64,000 nucleotides of DNA from positions 2,294,001-2,358,000 of the forward strand of contig NZ_CP165628.1 of NCBI RefSeq assembly GCF_041200025.1, written 5' to 3'. This document shows, piece by piece, positions 10,890 to 22,476 of the stretch (position 1 is its first letter; each line of letters begins with the position of its first letter). The DNA comes from Rouxiella sp. WC2420 (GTDB lineage Bacteria; Pseudomonadota; Gammaproteobacteria; Enterobacterales; Enterobacteriaceae). The notes under the pieces were generated by a model. The model searched no databases. It saw only the letters and a program-made list of their open reading frames with translations, and was not told the origin of the DNA. The translations under genes were made by a program, and so were the position numbers.

Positions 10890-11864
10890 TTACGCCACTT
10901 TCAGGCGTTTGCCAATGGCCATCTGGACAAGAGTTATCAACATGGTGACCACAAACAGCACCACGGTGATGGCGGAGGCATAGCCTTTTTCCTGCAAATA
11001 AAAGGCGTTTTTATAGAAAAGATAAGTAATGGTCATGGTGTCGCTTTCGACCATCGAGCGGTCGAACATCAGGAAAATGACGTCAAAGATTTGCAGCACT
11101 TCGATAAAACTCATGACGGATACAAAGAACAGTGTCGGCACCATCATTGGCAACGTCAGGCTGAAAAAACGGCGCAGGGTGCTGATACCGTCAATATCGG
11201 CGGCTTCGTAAATGGATTTCGGAATATTTTGCAGGCCAGCGAGCAAAATGATGATTTTTAGCGCCAGAGATGACCAGATGATAATCACCGATACGCTGAT
11301 GCGCACCACGTCAGGGTCAGATAACCAGCCAATTGGCGATACGTGAAAGAAGTGCAAAAGATAATTGATCAGGCCAAAGTCTTTGTTAAACAACCACTGC
11401 CAGACCATGGCCACTGCGGCGGGCATGGTGACGGCGGGTAAAAACAGCAGGGTGCGAAATACCGCCTTGCCGCGAATATTCTGATTAAGACCTATGGCCA
11501 GCAGTAGTGAAAGTGTCAGACTGATCGGCACGCAAATCAGCACATAGAACAGCGTATTGAAAATGGCCGAATAAAAGTCATCATCGCTAATCAGGTCACG
11601 ATAATTATCTAGATTAAAGGTGGTCCAGTGCATGAACTGGTCGAGGTCGGTAAAGCTGTAAAAGATATTTTGTAGAAATGGAATGAAGTAAAACACCAGC
11701 AGCCCAATCAGCAATGGCAGCACCATCAGCCATCCCCAGAATCGTTCGGCGCGCTCCAGACGAGTCAGCGTTTTGCGGGAACTGCCGGTGGAGACAGCGT
11801 TAACATTGGCGCTAACGGGCTTTTGCCGTTCTACCGTAACGGAAACTGATTCTGCAAGCGACAT
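10890..11864 (-). CDS. Sugar ABC transporter permease, MalF/UgpA-like
   Basis: Permease of 324 residues from the ATG at 11864, which has GAGG eight bases upstream; a longer ORF reaching 11966 has no such site. After a polar N-terminus (RKTLTRLERAERFWGW) come six membrane segments, beginning LMVLPLLIGLLVFYFIPF. The EAA loop is SIYEAADIDGISTLRRFFSL followed by TLPMMVPTLFF. It pairs with the MalG-like permease encoded 11 bp downstream. About 145 bp separate it from the binding-protein gene. Confidence 0.9.
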   Translation of the reverse strand: MSLAESVSVTVERQKPVSANVNAVSTGSSRKTLTRLERAERFWGWLMVLPLLIGLLVFYFIPFLQNIFYSFTDLDQFMHWTTFNLDNYRDLISDDDFYSAIFNTLFYVLICVPISLTLSLLLAIGLNQNIRGKAVFRTLLFLPAVTMPAAVAMVWQWLFNKDFGLINYLLHFFHVSPIGWLSDPDVVRISVSVIIIWSSLALKIIILLAGLQNIPKSIYEAADIDGISTLRRFFSLTLPMMVPTLFFVSVMSFIEVLQIFDVIFLMFDRSMVESDTMTITYLFYKNAFYLQEKGYASAITVVLFVVTMLITLVQMAIGKRLKVA

Positions 11865-12008
11865 GGTGAATACCTCAGGTTCGTGTGCAAAGATCTTCTC
11901 CAGCCAGATAGCCTGTTCAGGCTGGAGAGGAGATTTTGGCGATACAGCTACAGATTTTTCATTCAAAACTGCATTTATAGCGGGTCAGTCATTACTACTC
12001 AGTCATCA

Positions 12009-13289
12009 CTACTCATTCATCACGCGGGTAATTTTCTTGACTGATTTATCCATTTCCTGCTTGGCATCGGCCCCCATAAAGATGCGTTTTAAACTGGCCG
12101 TCCAAATATTCTGCCATTTAGGCGTGTTGGTTCCGGCCGTAGGGTAGGCCTTGGTGAAATTGAGCGTATCGATATAAGGCGTGACATCTACATTCTTGAT
12201 GTTGGCGGCCCAGGCTTTGGCGGCAGTTTTATTGGCGGGTATCACTGCCTTGGCAAGAATTTCCTGGGATGGCACCGAGCTCATAAACTGGATATAGCGC
12301 CAGGCTTCGGCCTTGTGCGCACTCTTGGCAGAGATTGCAAAACCGAGGCTGTGGGCAACACCTGACTGGCGATCAATCTTCGGCATAATCACCACGCCAA
12401 TGTGGTCGTTGATCAGTGGATTGTTGGCAAATGGCGCGGCGAGCCATGAACCGGCGTAGGCCATTGCCGCGCGATTGGACTGGAAGACATTTTCGATATT
12501 CACTTCACTCATCTGTTGAGCCGTTGGCAGCAGGCCAGATTTCATCATTTCCTGCAGCTGCTGATAGACCCAGATTGACTTGGCATTATCAATGTCGGTA
12601 GGTTTACCGTCGGTAGGCACCACGTTATTACCGGCCTGATAGAGCAAGTTAAGATAACTTTCCTGACCGTCGGTGCTGAGATTCATCACGAGAGGGAACT
12701 CGTCACCTTTTAGACCGGCTTTAAGCTGGGTCGCTTTGGCTTTGAGCTGGTCCCAATTCCAGTCGTTGGTCGGGTAACTCACCTTGGCTTGGTCGAAGAG
12801 TTTTTTGTTATACCATACGGCTATTGAATCGACATCACGAGGAATTGCCAGCTGATGCCCGTTATATTGATAAGCTTTAACTGAACTGGCGACGATATTA
12901 TTCATATCCAGTTTGCTTTTCTCAATATCACTGTTTAAAGGTTCTAATAAACCGTTTTTCGCATACTGGATAAAATAAGGCATGTTTATCCAGAATATAT
13001 CCGGTGCAACATTTCCCGCGGCTGCGGCATCTAATTTTACAAAGTATTGCGCGGCAGGGGTGAGTTCAATATCAATTTTTATATCGGGATTTTCTTTTTC
13101 GAAGTTTTTAGCAATCTGCTGCTCCGCTGATAATTGGTTTCGATCCCATACCGCATAGCGTAAAGTCACCTGCTGCGCTGCCTGCGAAGATAAAGAAAAT
13201 AGGGCAGGTAATAATAACGCTGACGCAATCAGGCTTCGGCTAATAAAGGTCGGAGCAAATAAGAAGGCAGTGCATTTTGTTCGTGACAT
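12009..13289 (-). CDS. Sugar ABC transporter periplasmic binding protein
   Basis: Family 1 extracellular solute-binding protein, 426 residues from the ATG at 13289 (AGGGGAT upstream). The signal peptide covers about residues 1-38: a basic start MSRTKCT, a hydrophobic SLIASALLLPALFSL core and SSQAAQ at the likely cleavage site. Typical SBP features follow: VTLRYAVWDRNQLSAEQ, FEKENPDIKIDIEL, DIFWINMPYFIQYAKNG, and AMAYAGSWLAAPFA. It captures the saccharide in the periplasm for the two permeases encoded downstream. It is the first gene of the operon, and its promoter region faces the divergent GH123-type gene. Confidence 0.9.
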   Translation of the reverse strand: MSRTKCTAFLFAPTFISRSLIASALLLPALFSLSSQAAQQVTLRYAVWDRNQLSAEQQIAKNFEKENPDIKIDIELTPAAQYFVKLDAAAAGNVAPDIFWINMPYFIQYAKNGLLEPLNSDIEKSKLDMNNIVASSVKAYQYNGHQLAIPRDVDSIAVWYNKKLFDQAKVSYPTNDWNWDQLKAKATQLKAGLKGDEFPLVMNLSTDGQESYLNLLYQAGNNVVPTDGKPTDIDNAKSIWVYQQLQEMMKSGLLPTAQQMSEVNIENVFQSNRAAMAYAGSWLAAPFANNPLINDHIGVVIMPKIDRQSGVAHSLGFAISAKSAHKAEAWRYIQFMSSVPSQEILAKAVIPANKTAAKAWAANIKNVDVTPYIDTLNFTKAYPTAGTNTPKWQNIWTASLKRIFMGADAKQEMDKSVKKITRVMNE

Positions 13290-13798
13290 TGATATCCCCT
13301 GAGTCGTTCGAAAAATAAACACTTACGTAACGTACATTCTTTCTATCTTCTAAATTTCGGTGTGTCAATATGGCTGCTTTTGCCCTAAATCAGTGCGATC
13401 ACCTTTCGATGTTGTTAAGACTGAAAGGGTTAAAGTGAAAGTTGAAAGCAGATTTATTTGTTACTTACCGATAATAGATTCCGTAGTAGCCCCAGAGAAC
13501 AAGGGGTTTCAGGGGCAGATTTACAGGCTTATGGTGGCTGAAACCCTGCACTACAATAGGGAATAAAAAAGCTTTTATTGTGCAGCCTGATAAATCTTTC
13601 ATTTTTGTGATGCAAATAAACAAAAAAAAAGAAATTTTGTCGCCTTAAGCACCTGTGATATTGCCGTCTTCGATTATCAATGAGATCTGATCTCATTCTC
13701 GCGCCTGTTAATTTAGCGTCTTAATCCTTGAGTGTTTAATAAAAAGGTGTCAGGCTAAATATTCATATTCTTTAGCCGCTACTGCGAGTCTGACTATT
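13290..13798. promoter_or_regulatory. Divergent control region between binding protein and GH123 genes
   Basis: About 500 bp with no supported gene. CTTTC lies at 13339-13343 and 13403-13407, and GAAAG at 13423-13427, 13437-13441 and 13444-13448, the same motif family as upstream of agaR. A single AgaR-type repressor could therefore control import, hydrolysis and catabolism. The part from 13560 to 13760 is AT-rich and would hold the promoter of the plus-strand glycosidase gene. A 68-codon GTG-initiated frame at 13360-13566 has no ribosome-binding site and is not called. Confidence 0.5.
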
Positions 13799-15493
13799 AT
13801 GGTTCTGTCATTGTCTTTTACTCATAGTTTAGAAAAGATATTTCATCAGAGGTCATTGCCTGTCTTTGCACCAATAAATCATCTTTCATTGTTAAACAAT
13901 GAAACCCTCTCCTTTCAATGTGTATATTTTTTGCATAGAATGGATGATGAACCGCGCAGGCAATTACGCTATGCGCTGGAAGGGCAATTATCAGAATGTC
14001 TTTCAGTGCGTCAGGTTCGTCATGTGCCCAGTCTTTTCCCTTGCTATAAGACCACTGATATAGATTATCTGACCACCGAACCAGGATTATTTCCAGACCC
14101 GCTAATGCCTTTGCCCAATAATTCTTTTTTCGTTAACGGCAATTATTACGGCAGCCTGTGGTTAACATTGTCCCCCGAAAAAGAAAGTTTACCCGCTGGA
14201 AATACCTCTCTGACTTTGCGAATTTATGATGTCGAAAGTGAAAGTTTACTCGGCGAAGTGAGCCTTGACATTACGGTAATACCTCAGGCATTACCGACAC
14301 AGCGCTTGCTGCATACTGAGTGGCTACATACAGATTGTCTGGCCGATGTTTATCACATTGAAGTATTCAGCGAGCAGTGGTGGCGTGCGGTAGGTAATTT
14401 TGTGCGTTGCGCGGTCAAAAATGGCGTGAATATGATTCTTACGCCAGTTTTCACCCCGCCGTTGGATACTGCAATTGGCGGCGAACGCACCACGGTTCAG
14501 CTGGTGGGCGTCACGCAAAGTGCCGCAGGTGGTTACCATTTTGACTTTTCAAAGCTCGGGCAATGGGTAGAAATGTGCCTGCAAGAGGGCATCAGTACTT
14601 TTGAAATATCGCACCTGTTTACTCAGTGGGGCGCTAATCATGCACCCAAAATCATGGTTGAAAAAGAGGGGAACCTGGTAAAGGCGTTCGGCTGGCAAAC
14701 GGATGCGCACGGTCCTGAATATCGAGATTTTTTGCACGCATTCTTGCCACAGCTTTGTGCCTGGCTGCGAAATAAAGGGCTGGAAAAACAGACTTGGTTC
14801 CACGTTTCGGACGAGCCAAAAATGGTGGATATTGATGCCTATCGCCGCGCCAGTGAACTTATCCGCCCGCTGATTGAAGGTTTTCCAGTGCTGGACGCTT
14901 TGTCGGATTACGAGTTTTATCAGCAGGGACTGGTGCAAAATCCTGTCACCGCCAGCGATCATCTGGAGCCGTTTCTGGAAAATCAGGTTCCCGGTCTGTG
15001 GACCTATTACTGCTGCGTACAGAAGCTCGAGGTTTCTAACCGTTTCTTTGCCTTGCCTTCTTACCGCAACCGGATTATTGGCGTGCAGCTCTACCTGTAT
15101 TCGATTACCGGCTTTCTGCATTGGGGATTTAATTTCTATAACAGCGGCCACTCGCGGGAGCATCTGGACCCGTTTGCCATTACCGATGGGCAGGGAGCTT
15201 TCCCCTCTGGCGATCTTTTTGTGGTCTATCCCGGCCAGGACTACCAGCCGATCGAGTCTTTGCGGCTAATGGTACTGCGTGAGGCGCTGCAGGATTTACG
15301 TGCGTTACAGCTGTTGGAGGCGCTAACCAGCCGCGACCAGGTCGAGGCGCTGATTGCAAGCCTGGCGGGGATGCGCATCACCTTCAAGCAGTATCCGCGT
15401 CAGGCAGAGTTCCTGCTGGAATTAAGAAAACAGGTAAACCTGCAGCTAGCACAGGCTTCATCCTCAATTGCCCAGCAAGCCAGTTTTAAGTGA
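13799..15493 (+). CDS. Glycoside hydrolase family 123-like (DUF4091) protein
   Basis: A 564-residue protein. The catalytic half (from about residue 190) resembles GH123 / DUF4091 beta-N-acetylgalactosaminidases: FHVSDEPK with the adjacent acid pair D338-E339, DALSDYEFYQ, LWTYYCC, ALPSYRNRIIGVQLYLYS and TGFLHWGFNFYNS. GH123 enzymes release GalNAc by substrate-assisted catalysis using an Asp-Glu pair. There is no signal peptide (MVLSLSFTHSLEKIF is followed by charged residues), so it should act in the cytoplasm on saccharides imported intact. It is divergent from the ABC importer. No strong ribosome-binding site precedes the ATG, so the start is less certain. Confidence 0.75.
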   Translation: MVLSLSFTHSLEKIFHQRSLPVFAPINHLSLLNNETLSFQCVYFLHRMDDEPRRQLRYALEGQLSECLSVRQVRHVPSLFPCYKTTDIDYLTTEPGLFPDPLMPLPNNSFFVNGNYYGSLWLTLSPEKESLPAGNTSLTLRIYDVESESLLGEVSLDITVIPQALPTQRLLHTEWLHTDCLADVYHIEVFSEQWWRAVGNFVRCAVKNGVNMILTPVFTPPLDTAIGGERTTVQLVGVTQSAAGGYHFDFSKLGQWVEMCLQEGISTFEISHLFTQWGANHAPKIMVEKEGNLVKAFGWQTDAHGPEYRDFLHAFLPQLCAWLRNKGLEKQTWFHVSDEPKMVDIDAYRRASELIRPLIEGFPVLDALSDYEFYQQGLVQNPVTASDHLEPFLENQVPGLWTYYCCVQKLEVSNRFFALPSYRNRIIGVQLYLYSITGFLHWGFNFYNSGHSREHLDPFAITDGQGAFPSGDLFVVYPGQDYQPIESLRLMVLREALQDLRALQLLEALTSRDQVEALIASLAGMRITFKQYPRQAEFLLELRKQVNLQLAQASSSIAQQASFK

Positions 15494-15500
15494 AATAAAA

Positions 15501-15539
15501 ACGGGTTCTCTCCAGTAGAAAGAACCCGTCATTTTCCAG
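15501..15539. terminator. Bidirectional terminator between GH123 gene and katG
   Basis: ACGGGTTCT at 15501-15509 pairs with AGAACCCGT at 15531-15539 (perfect 9-bp stem, 21-base loop). CATTTT follows on the plus strand, and the AAAAA before the stem gives a U-run on the minus strand. It lies in the 85-bp gap between the convergent glycosidase and katG genes. Confidence 0.8.
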
Positions 15540-15578
15540 TTCCCTGAGCTTTAAGAAACTGTTTTAGACTTATTCAGC

Positions 15579-17970
<2,392 letters not shown>

Positions 17971-18007
17971 AAAAAAAACGGGCTCTATCCCAAAAAGATA
18001 GAACCCG
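17971..18007 (-). terminator. Rho-independent terminator of putA
   Basis: On the minus strand CGGGTTCTATC (18007-17997), a short loop, then GATAGAGCCCG (17989-17979) forms an 11-bp stem with one G-U pair. It is followed directly by eight T (17978-17971). It stands 60 bp beyond the putA stop codon. Confidence 0.9.
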
Positions 18008-18066
18008 AATTAATTAATACCCGCGCGTAAACCCTCGTGTTATCGACGATAGGCTTAAGAATATTA

Positions 18067-21000
18067 TTAACCGATAGTCATCAGGCTGGCATTGCCTCCG
18101 GCAGCCGCGGTATTAACGCTTAATGAACGTTCGATAAGCAGACGCTCGAGCAGAATAGCCGTTTCGCCACGGGCAAAACCTTGCACCGAAACAATCGGGC
18201 CAGAGCGTTTTGCCATCGTCTGACACAGGTCACGCAGCTGGTCGGCATCGCCGTGATAAATCACCGCGTCAAATTCCAGACCGCTGGTCTGCCAGTCGGC
18301 GGCAAAATCGATGCGTTCCTGTACTGCTTTCGGCAAGCGCTTGAACAGCTCTCGCTGGGCGGCTGATTCCGGCCACAGCACGCGACAGCCAGTAGAGGTT
18401 GCCGCAGCCAGCTGAATCAAGGCGTCATGCGCGTTATCTGCCAGCGCCAATACGCGTTCACGCGGCAGCAGGGCGTAAGTGTTGCGCTCGCCCGTTGGGC
18501 CAGGCAAGGTACGCAGCGTGCCACCCTGGCTCCATTCGGCGTATTGTTTACAAACTCCGGCAATATCCTGGTCTTCTTTAATTGCCCACTCGGTCAGTGC
18601 GTTGTGTGGCGTCAGTAAAGCTTCACGAACGCTGGCATCCAACGGCAGCGGATTATGGCTGCCATTAAGCAGGGCATTGACTGCCTGATCCGGACGACTG
18701 GCCAGCAGGCGATACAGATACAGTGGCCCTCCGGCTTTCGGCCCCGTTCCTGACAGGCCTTCACCGCCAAACGGCTGAACGCCAACCACGGCACCGACCA
18801 TGTTACGGTTCACGTACAGGTTACCGACCTTGGCACGCGAGGTAACGCGTTGAATGGTCTCGTCGATACGGGTGTGGATACCCAGTGTCAGGCCGTAACC
18901 GGCTTCGTTGATCTGATCGATTAACGCGTCAAGATTCTGGCGGTTATAGCGCACAACGTGCAGCACCGGGCCAAAGATCTCTTTCTTCATCTCGTCAAAG
19001 CTGTCCAGCTCGATAAGCGTGGGTTTGATAAAGGTGCCGCGCAACCATTCTTTACTGTCATTGGCATTGTGCCGAGCAGCCTGGTAAACCTTGCGACCCT
19101 TGGCGCGCAGTGCTTCGATATGGTTCTCGATATTCGCTTTCGCTTCGGCATCGATAACCGGACCGATATCGGTCGACAGACGTTCCGGGTTACCCATGCG
19201 GCACTCGGCCATTGCACCGCGCAGCATCTGCAACGTATGTTCTGCAACGTCGTCTTGTATGCACAACACTCGCAGCGCCGAGCAACGCTGGCCCGCGCTG
19301 TCAAACGCCGAGGCCACCACGTCGGTAACCACCTGTTCAGTCAGCGCCGATGAGTCAACGATCATCGCGTTGAGACCGCCGGTTTCGGCAATCAGCGGCG
19401 TAGGACGACCCTGCGCATCAAGGCGACCGGCAATATTACGCTGCAAGATACCCGCGACATCTGTCGAACCCGTAAACAGCACGCCGTGTACGCGCTCGTC
19501 ATTGACCAAGCGCGCACCCACGGTTTCACCGCGACCCGGCAACAGCTGCAATACGCCCGCAGGCACGCCCGCTTCCAGCAGAATACGAACGGCTTCGGCA
19601 GCCACTAATGGGGTCTGCTCGGCAGGTTTTGCCAGCACGCTGTTGCCTGCGGCCAGTGCAGCAGCAATCTGACCCGTGAAAATGGCCAGCGGGAAGTTCC
19701 ATGGACTAATACAGACCACCGGCCCCAGCGGGCGATGACTGTCGTTGCTGAAATCGGTTTCAATTTGACCGGCATAATAGTGCAGGAAGTCTACCGCCTC
19801 GCGCACTTCGGCGATGGCGTTATTAAAGGTCTTACCGGCTTCGCGTACCAGCACGCCAAGCAGGTTTTGCATCTGCGATTCCATTAATTCGCCCGCACGT
19901 TGCAAGATTGCAGCACGCTCTTCGGGAGGCGTCGCAAACCAGATAGCTCCGGCGTGAGTGGCGCAGTCCAGAGCCACGCTGATTTCAGCTTCGCTGGTTT
20001 CACGGACCTGACCGACAATATCGGCAGGCTCGGCCGGGTTTATCACGTTTTCGAACACACCCTCAACGGCTTCGGCCAGCTTTTCACCCAGCATTGGCTC
20101 TGCACGCAGCGGCTGTGCGGCGGTCATTAGCAGTGCGCTGGAAAGAGAGGCCAGGCGATGTTCGTTAGACATATCGATACCGGCGGAGTTGGCGCGTTTG
20201 GTGCCATACAGATTGCGCGGCAGGGCGATTCGCGGATGCGGCAACCCAACCTGACCCTCCTCGGCGGCCAGTTGTTCAACTGCTTTAACCGGGTCGGCAA
20301 CCAACTCGTCCAGCGGCAGGGTTGCGTCGGCGATGCGGTTAACAAAGGAGGTGTTGGCACCGTTTTCCAACAAACGACGCACCAGATACGCCAGCAATGT
20401 CTCGTGAGTACCCACCGGCGCATAAATACGGCAAGGGCGGTTCAGTTTGCCTTCAGCCACTTTACCAACAACTTGTTCGTAAAGAGGTTCACCCATGCCG
20501 TGCAGGCACTGGAACTCATACTGACCTGGATAATAGTTATTACCGGCCAGCTGATAAATTGCCGCTAAAGTGTGGGCGTTGTGGGTCGCAAACTGCGGAT
20601 AAATCAGGTTCGGCACCGCCAGCAGTTTGCGGGCGCAGGCCAGATAAGAGACGTCGGTATAGACCTTGCGAGTATAAACCGGGTAATCCTCCAGACCTTC
20701 AACCTGAGCGCGTTTGATTTCGCTGTCCCAGTAAGCGCCTTTCACCAGGCGGATCATCAGGCGGCGACGGCTGCGCTGTGCCAGCTCGGTCAGATAGTCG
20801 ATCACCATCGGGCAACGTTTTTGGTAAGCCTGAATCACGAAACCAATCCCGTTCCAACCAGCCAGTTCCGGCTCAAAACACAGTTTTTCCAGCAGATCGA
20901 GGGAAATTTCCAGACGATCGGCCTCTTCAGCATCAATATTGATCCCGATATCGTACTGGCGCGCTTGCAGGGTGAGTGACAGCAGGCGTGGGTAAAGTTC

Positions 21001-22032
21001 TTCCATCACACGGTCGTACTGGGCGCGGCTATAGCGCGGGTGCAGGGCGGAAAGTTTGATTGAAATTCCCGGCCCTTCATAAATACCACGGCCGTTGGAC
21101 GCCTTGCCAATGGCATGGATAGCCTGCTGATAAGACACCAGATAAGCCTGAGCATCTTTTTCAGTCAAAGCCGCTTCGCCCAGCATGTCGTAGGAGTAGC
21201 GGAAGCCTTTGTCTTCGTGCTTGCGGGCATTGGCCAGCGCCTGCGCGATAGTCTCACCGGTTACAAATTGCTCGCCCATCAGGCGCATTGCCATGTCTAC
21301 GCCTTTGCGGATCAGCGGTTCGCCGCCCTTACCGATCACACGGCTCAACGAGCTGGAGAGCTTGGCTTCATTGTGGGTCGATACCAGACGGCCGGTAAAC
21401 AGCAGACCCCAGGTCGCAGCGTTGACAAACAGAGAAGGGCTACGGCCTAAATGTGACTGCCAGTTACCGTTGCTGATTTTGTCGCGGATTAACGCGTCGC
21501 GAGTTGGTTTGTCAGGAATACGCAACAGCGCTTCCGCCAGGCACATCAACGCCACACCTTCTTGTGAAGAAAGCGAGAACTCTTGCAGCAGGCTTTGCAC
21601 CATTCCGGCGCGGCCATTTGCACCTTTCTGGTGCCTCAGTGCGTTGGCAAGGTCGTAGGCCAGCTTGTGAGCAGCGCTGTCGGCAGGGGCGCTAAGGCGT
21701 GCCTGCTCCAGCAGCATGGCCACAGATTCTGGCTCCGGTCGGCGATAGGCCGCCGTGATAGCTGCGCGACTTACTGACTGTGGATGGATATGCTCGGCAA
21801 AGTCCAAAAATGGCTGATGTTCTACGACTAATGGCAGCGCCGCGTCTTCGTTGTCCGCGCCATTGTTAGCGGCTATCTCACCCAGACCAGCCCCCGTTTC
21901 CAACTGCTCCAGATAGGAATAGATAGCCTGTTTGATTAGCCAGTGCGGCGTGCGATCAATGCCTTGTGCGGCGATTTTAATTCTGTCACGTGTTGCTTCA
22001 TCGAGCTTCACGCCCATCGTTGTTGTTGCCAT
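18067..22032 (-). CDS. putA: Bifunctional proline dehydrogenase / P5C dehydrogenase and repressor PutA
   Basis: Trifunctional PutA, 1321 residues (E. coli 1320). It oxidises proline to glutamate and represses the put genes when proline is scarce. The start at MATTTMGVKLDEATRD (22032) matches E. coli PutA; a start 15 bp upstream is less likely. The ribbon-helix-helix DNA-binding domain is residues 1-47. The FAD proline dehydrogenase domain is about 260-560 (ISIKLSALHPRYSR, RLVKGAYWDSEIKRAQ, QFATHNAHTLAAI). The aldehyde dehydrogenase domain is about 650-1120, with catalytic Glu in LIAETGGLNAMIV and Cys in FDSAGQRCSALRVL. A C-terminal tail follows. It is peripheral to the inner membrane when proline is present. 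putP is divergent. Confidence 0.97.
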   Translation of the reverse strand: MATTTMGVKLDEATRDRIKIAAQGIDRTPHWLIKQAIYSYLEQLETGAGLGEIAANNGADNEDAALPLVVEHQPFLDFAEHIHPQSVSRAAITAAYRRPEPESVAMLLEQARLSAPADSAAHKLAYDLANALRHQKGANGRAGMVQSLLQEFSLSSQEGVALMCLAEALLRIPDKPTRDALIRDKISNGNWQSHLGRSPSLFVNAATWGLLFTGRLVSTHNEAKLSSSLSRVIGKGGEPLIRKGVDMAMRLMGEQFVTGETIAQALANARKHEDKGFRYSYDMLGEAALTEKDAQAYLVSYQQAIHAIGKASNGRGIYEGPGISIKLSALHPRYSRAQYDRVMEELYPRLLSLTLQARQYDIGINIDAEEADRLEISLDLLEKLCFEPELAGWNGIGFVIQAYQKRCPMVIDYLTELAQRSRRRLMIRLVKGAYWDSEIKRAQVEGLEDYPVYTRKVYTDVSYLACARKLLAVPNLIYPQFATHNAHTLAAIYQLAGNNYYPGQYEFQCLHGMGEPLYEQVVGKVAEGKLNRPCRIYAPVGTHETLLAYLVRRLLENGANTSFVNRIADATLPLDELVADPVKAVEQLAAEEGQVGLPHPRIALPRNLYGTKRANSAGIDMSNEHRLASLSSALLMTAAQPLRAEPMLGEKLAEAVEGVFENVINPAEPADIVGQVRETSEAEISVALDCATHAGAIWFATPPEERAAILQRAGELMESQMQNLLGVLVREAGKTFNNAIAEVREAVDFLHYYAGQIETDFSNDSHRPLGPVVCISPWNFPLAIFTGQIAAALAAGNSVLAKPAEQTPLVAAEAVRILLEAGVPAGVLQLLPGRGETVGARLVNDERVHGVLFTGSTDVAGILQRNIAGRLDAQGRPTPLIAETGGLNAMIVDSSALTEQVVTDVVASAFDSAGQRCSALRVLCIQDDVAEHTLQMLRGAMAECRMGNPERLSTDIGPVIDAEAKANIENHIEALRAKGRKVYQAARHNANDSKEWLRGTFIKPTLIELDSFDEMKKEIFGPVLHVVRYNRQNLDALIDQINEAGYGLTLGIHTRIDETIQRVTSRAKVGNLYVNRNMVGAVVGVQPFGGEGLSGTGPKAGGPLYLYRLLASRPDQAVNALLNGSHNPLPLDASVREALLTPHNALTEWAIKEDQDIAGVCKQYAEWSQGGTLRTLPGPTGERNTYALLPRERVLALADNAHDALIQLAAATSTGCRVLWPESAAQRELFKRLPKAVQERIDFAADWQTSGLEFDAVIYHGDADQLRDLCQTMAKRSGPIVSVQGFARGETAILLERLLIERSLSVNTAAAGGNASLMTIG

Positions 22033-22476
22033 TCCCAAGAACTCCATTAGTCAGTAGAACCTTCTATATTTTCGATACTATCTGCGATGTTGCAACTTTG
22101 TGCAACTTAGTTGAATGCAGGAAATGTGCCGACTTTAAAATTAGTGATCTAATTAACATTTTAATAACGGCATGGATATTGCTTAATCAATTCGTTGGTT
22201 GCACTAGGTGTAACTTTGTTGAAGGTAGTAGGCAAAAAAGATGCAACCCGGCGTCACAACTTTTGAATGAAAGAGTTGGCAGGATGTATACAAGACGTTA
22301 AAAGTCTTGGCCTATAACAAATGCTCCACTAGTATCCCCAGGCCGGAATCAGCGTGGGGACGCAAAAGGGAACAGGCGCTCGAAGATTTGCACGGCAACC
22401 CAAAAAATGCGGACAGGGTAACTTTGCGTTTTAAGGTGATATCAAATAATTAAAGCTACATACATGGAGAACTTGC
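22033..22476. promoter_or_regulatory. put control region with five GTTGCA operator motifs
   Basis: This 444-bp divergent intergenic region between putA and putP holds GTTGCA (or TGCAAC) at 22089-22094 and 22091-22096 (overlapping, as GTTGCAAC), 22101-22106, 22198-22203 and 22242-22247. The PutA ribbon-helix-helix domain recognises GTTGCA, and the E. coli put control DNA also has five such sites (from memory). PutA bound here would close both promoters. No small gene was seen inside. Confidence 0.85.

Noticed and set aside
13360-13566. 68-codon plus-strand frame in the amino-sugar control region
   Set aside because: It starts with GTG, has no ribosome-binding site, and covers the CTTTC/GAAAG repeats; composition does not look coding.
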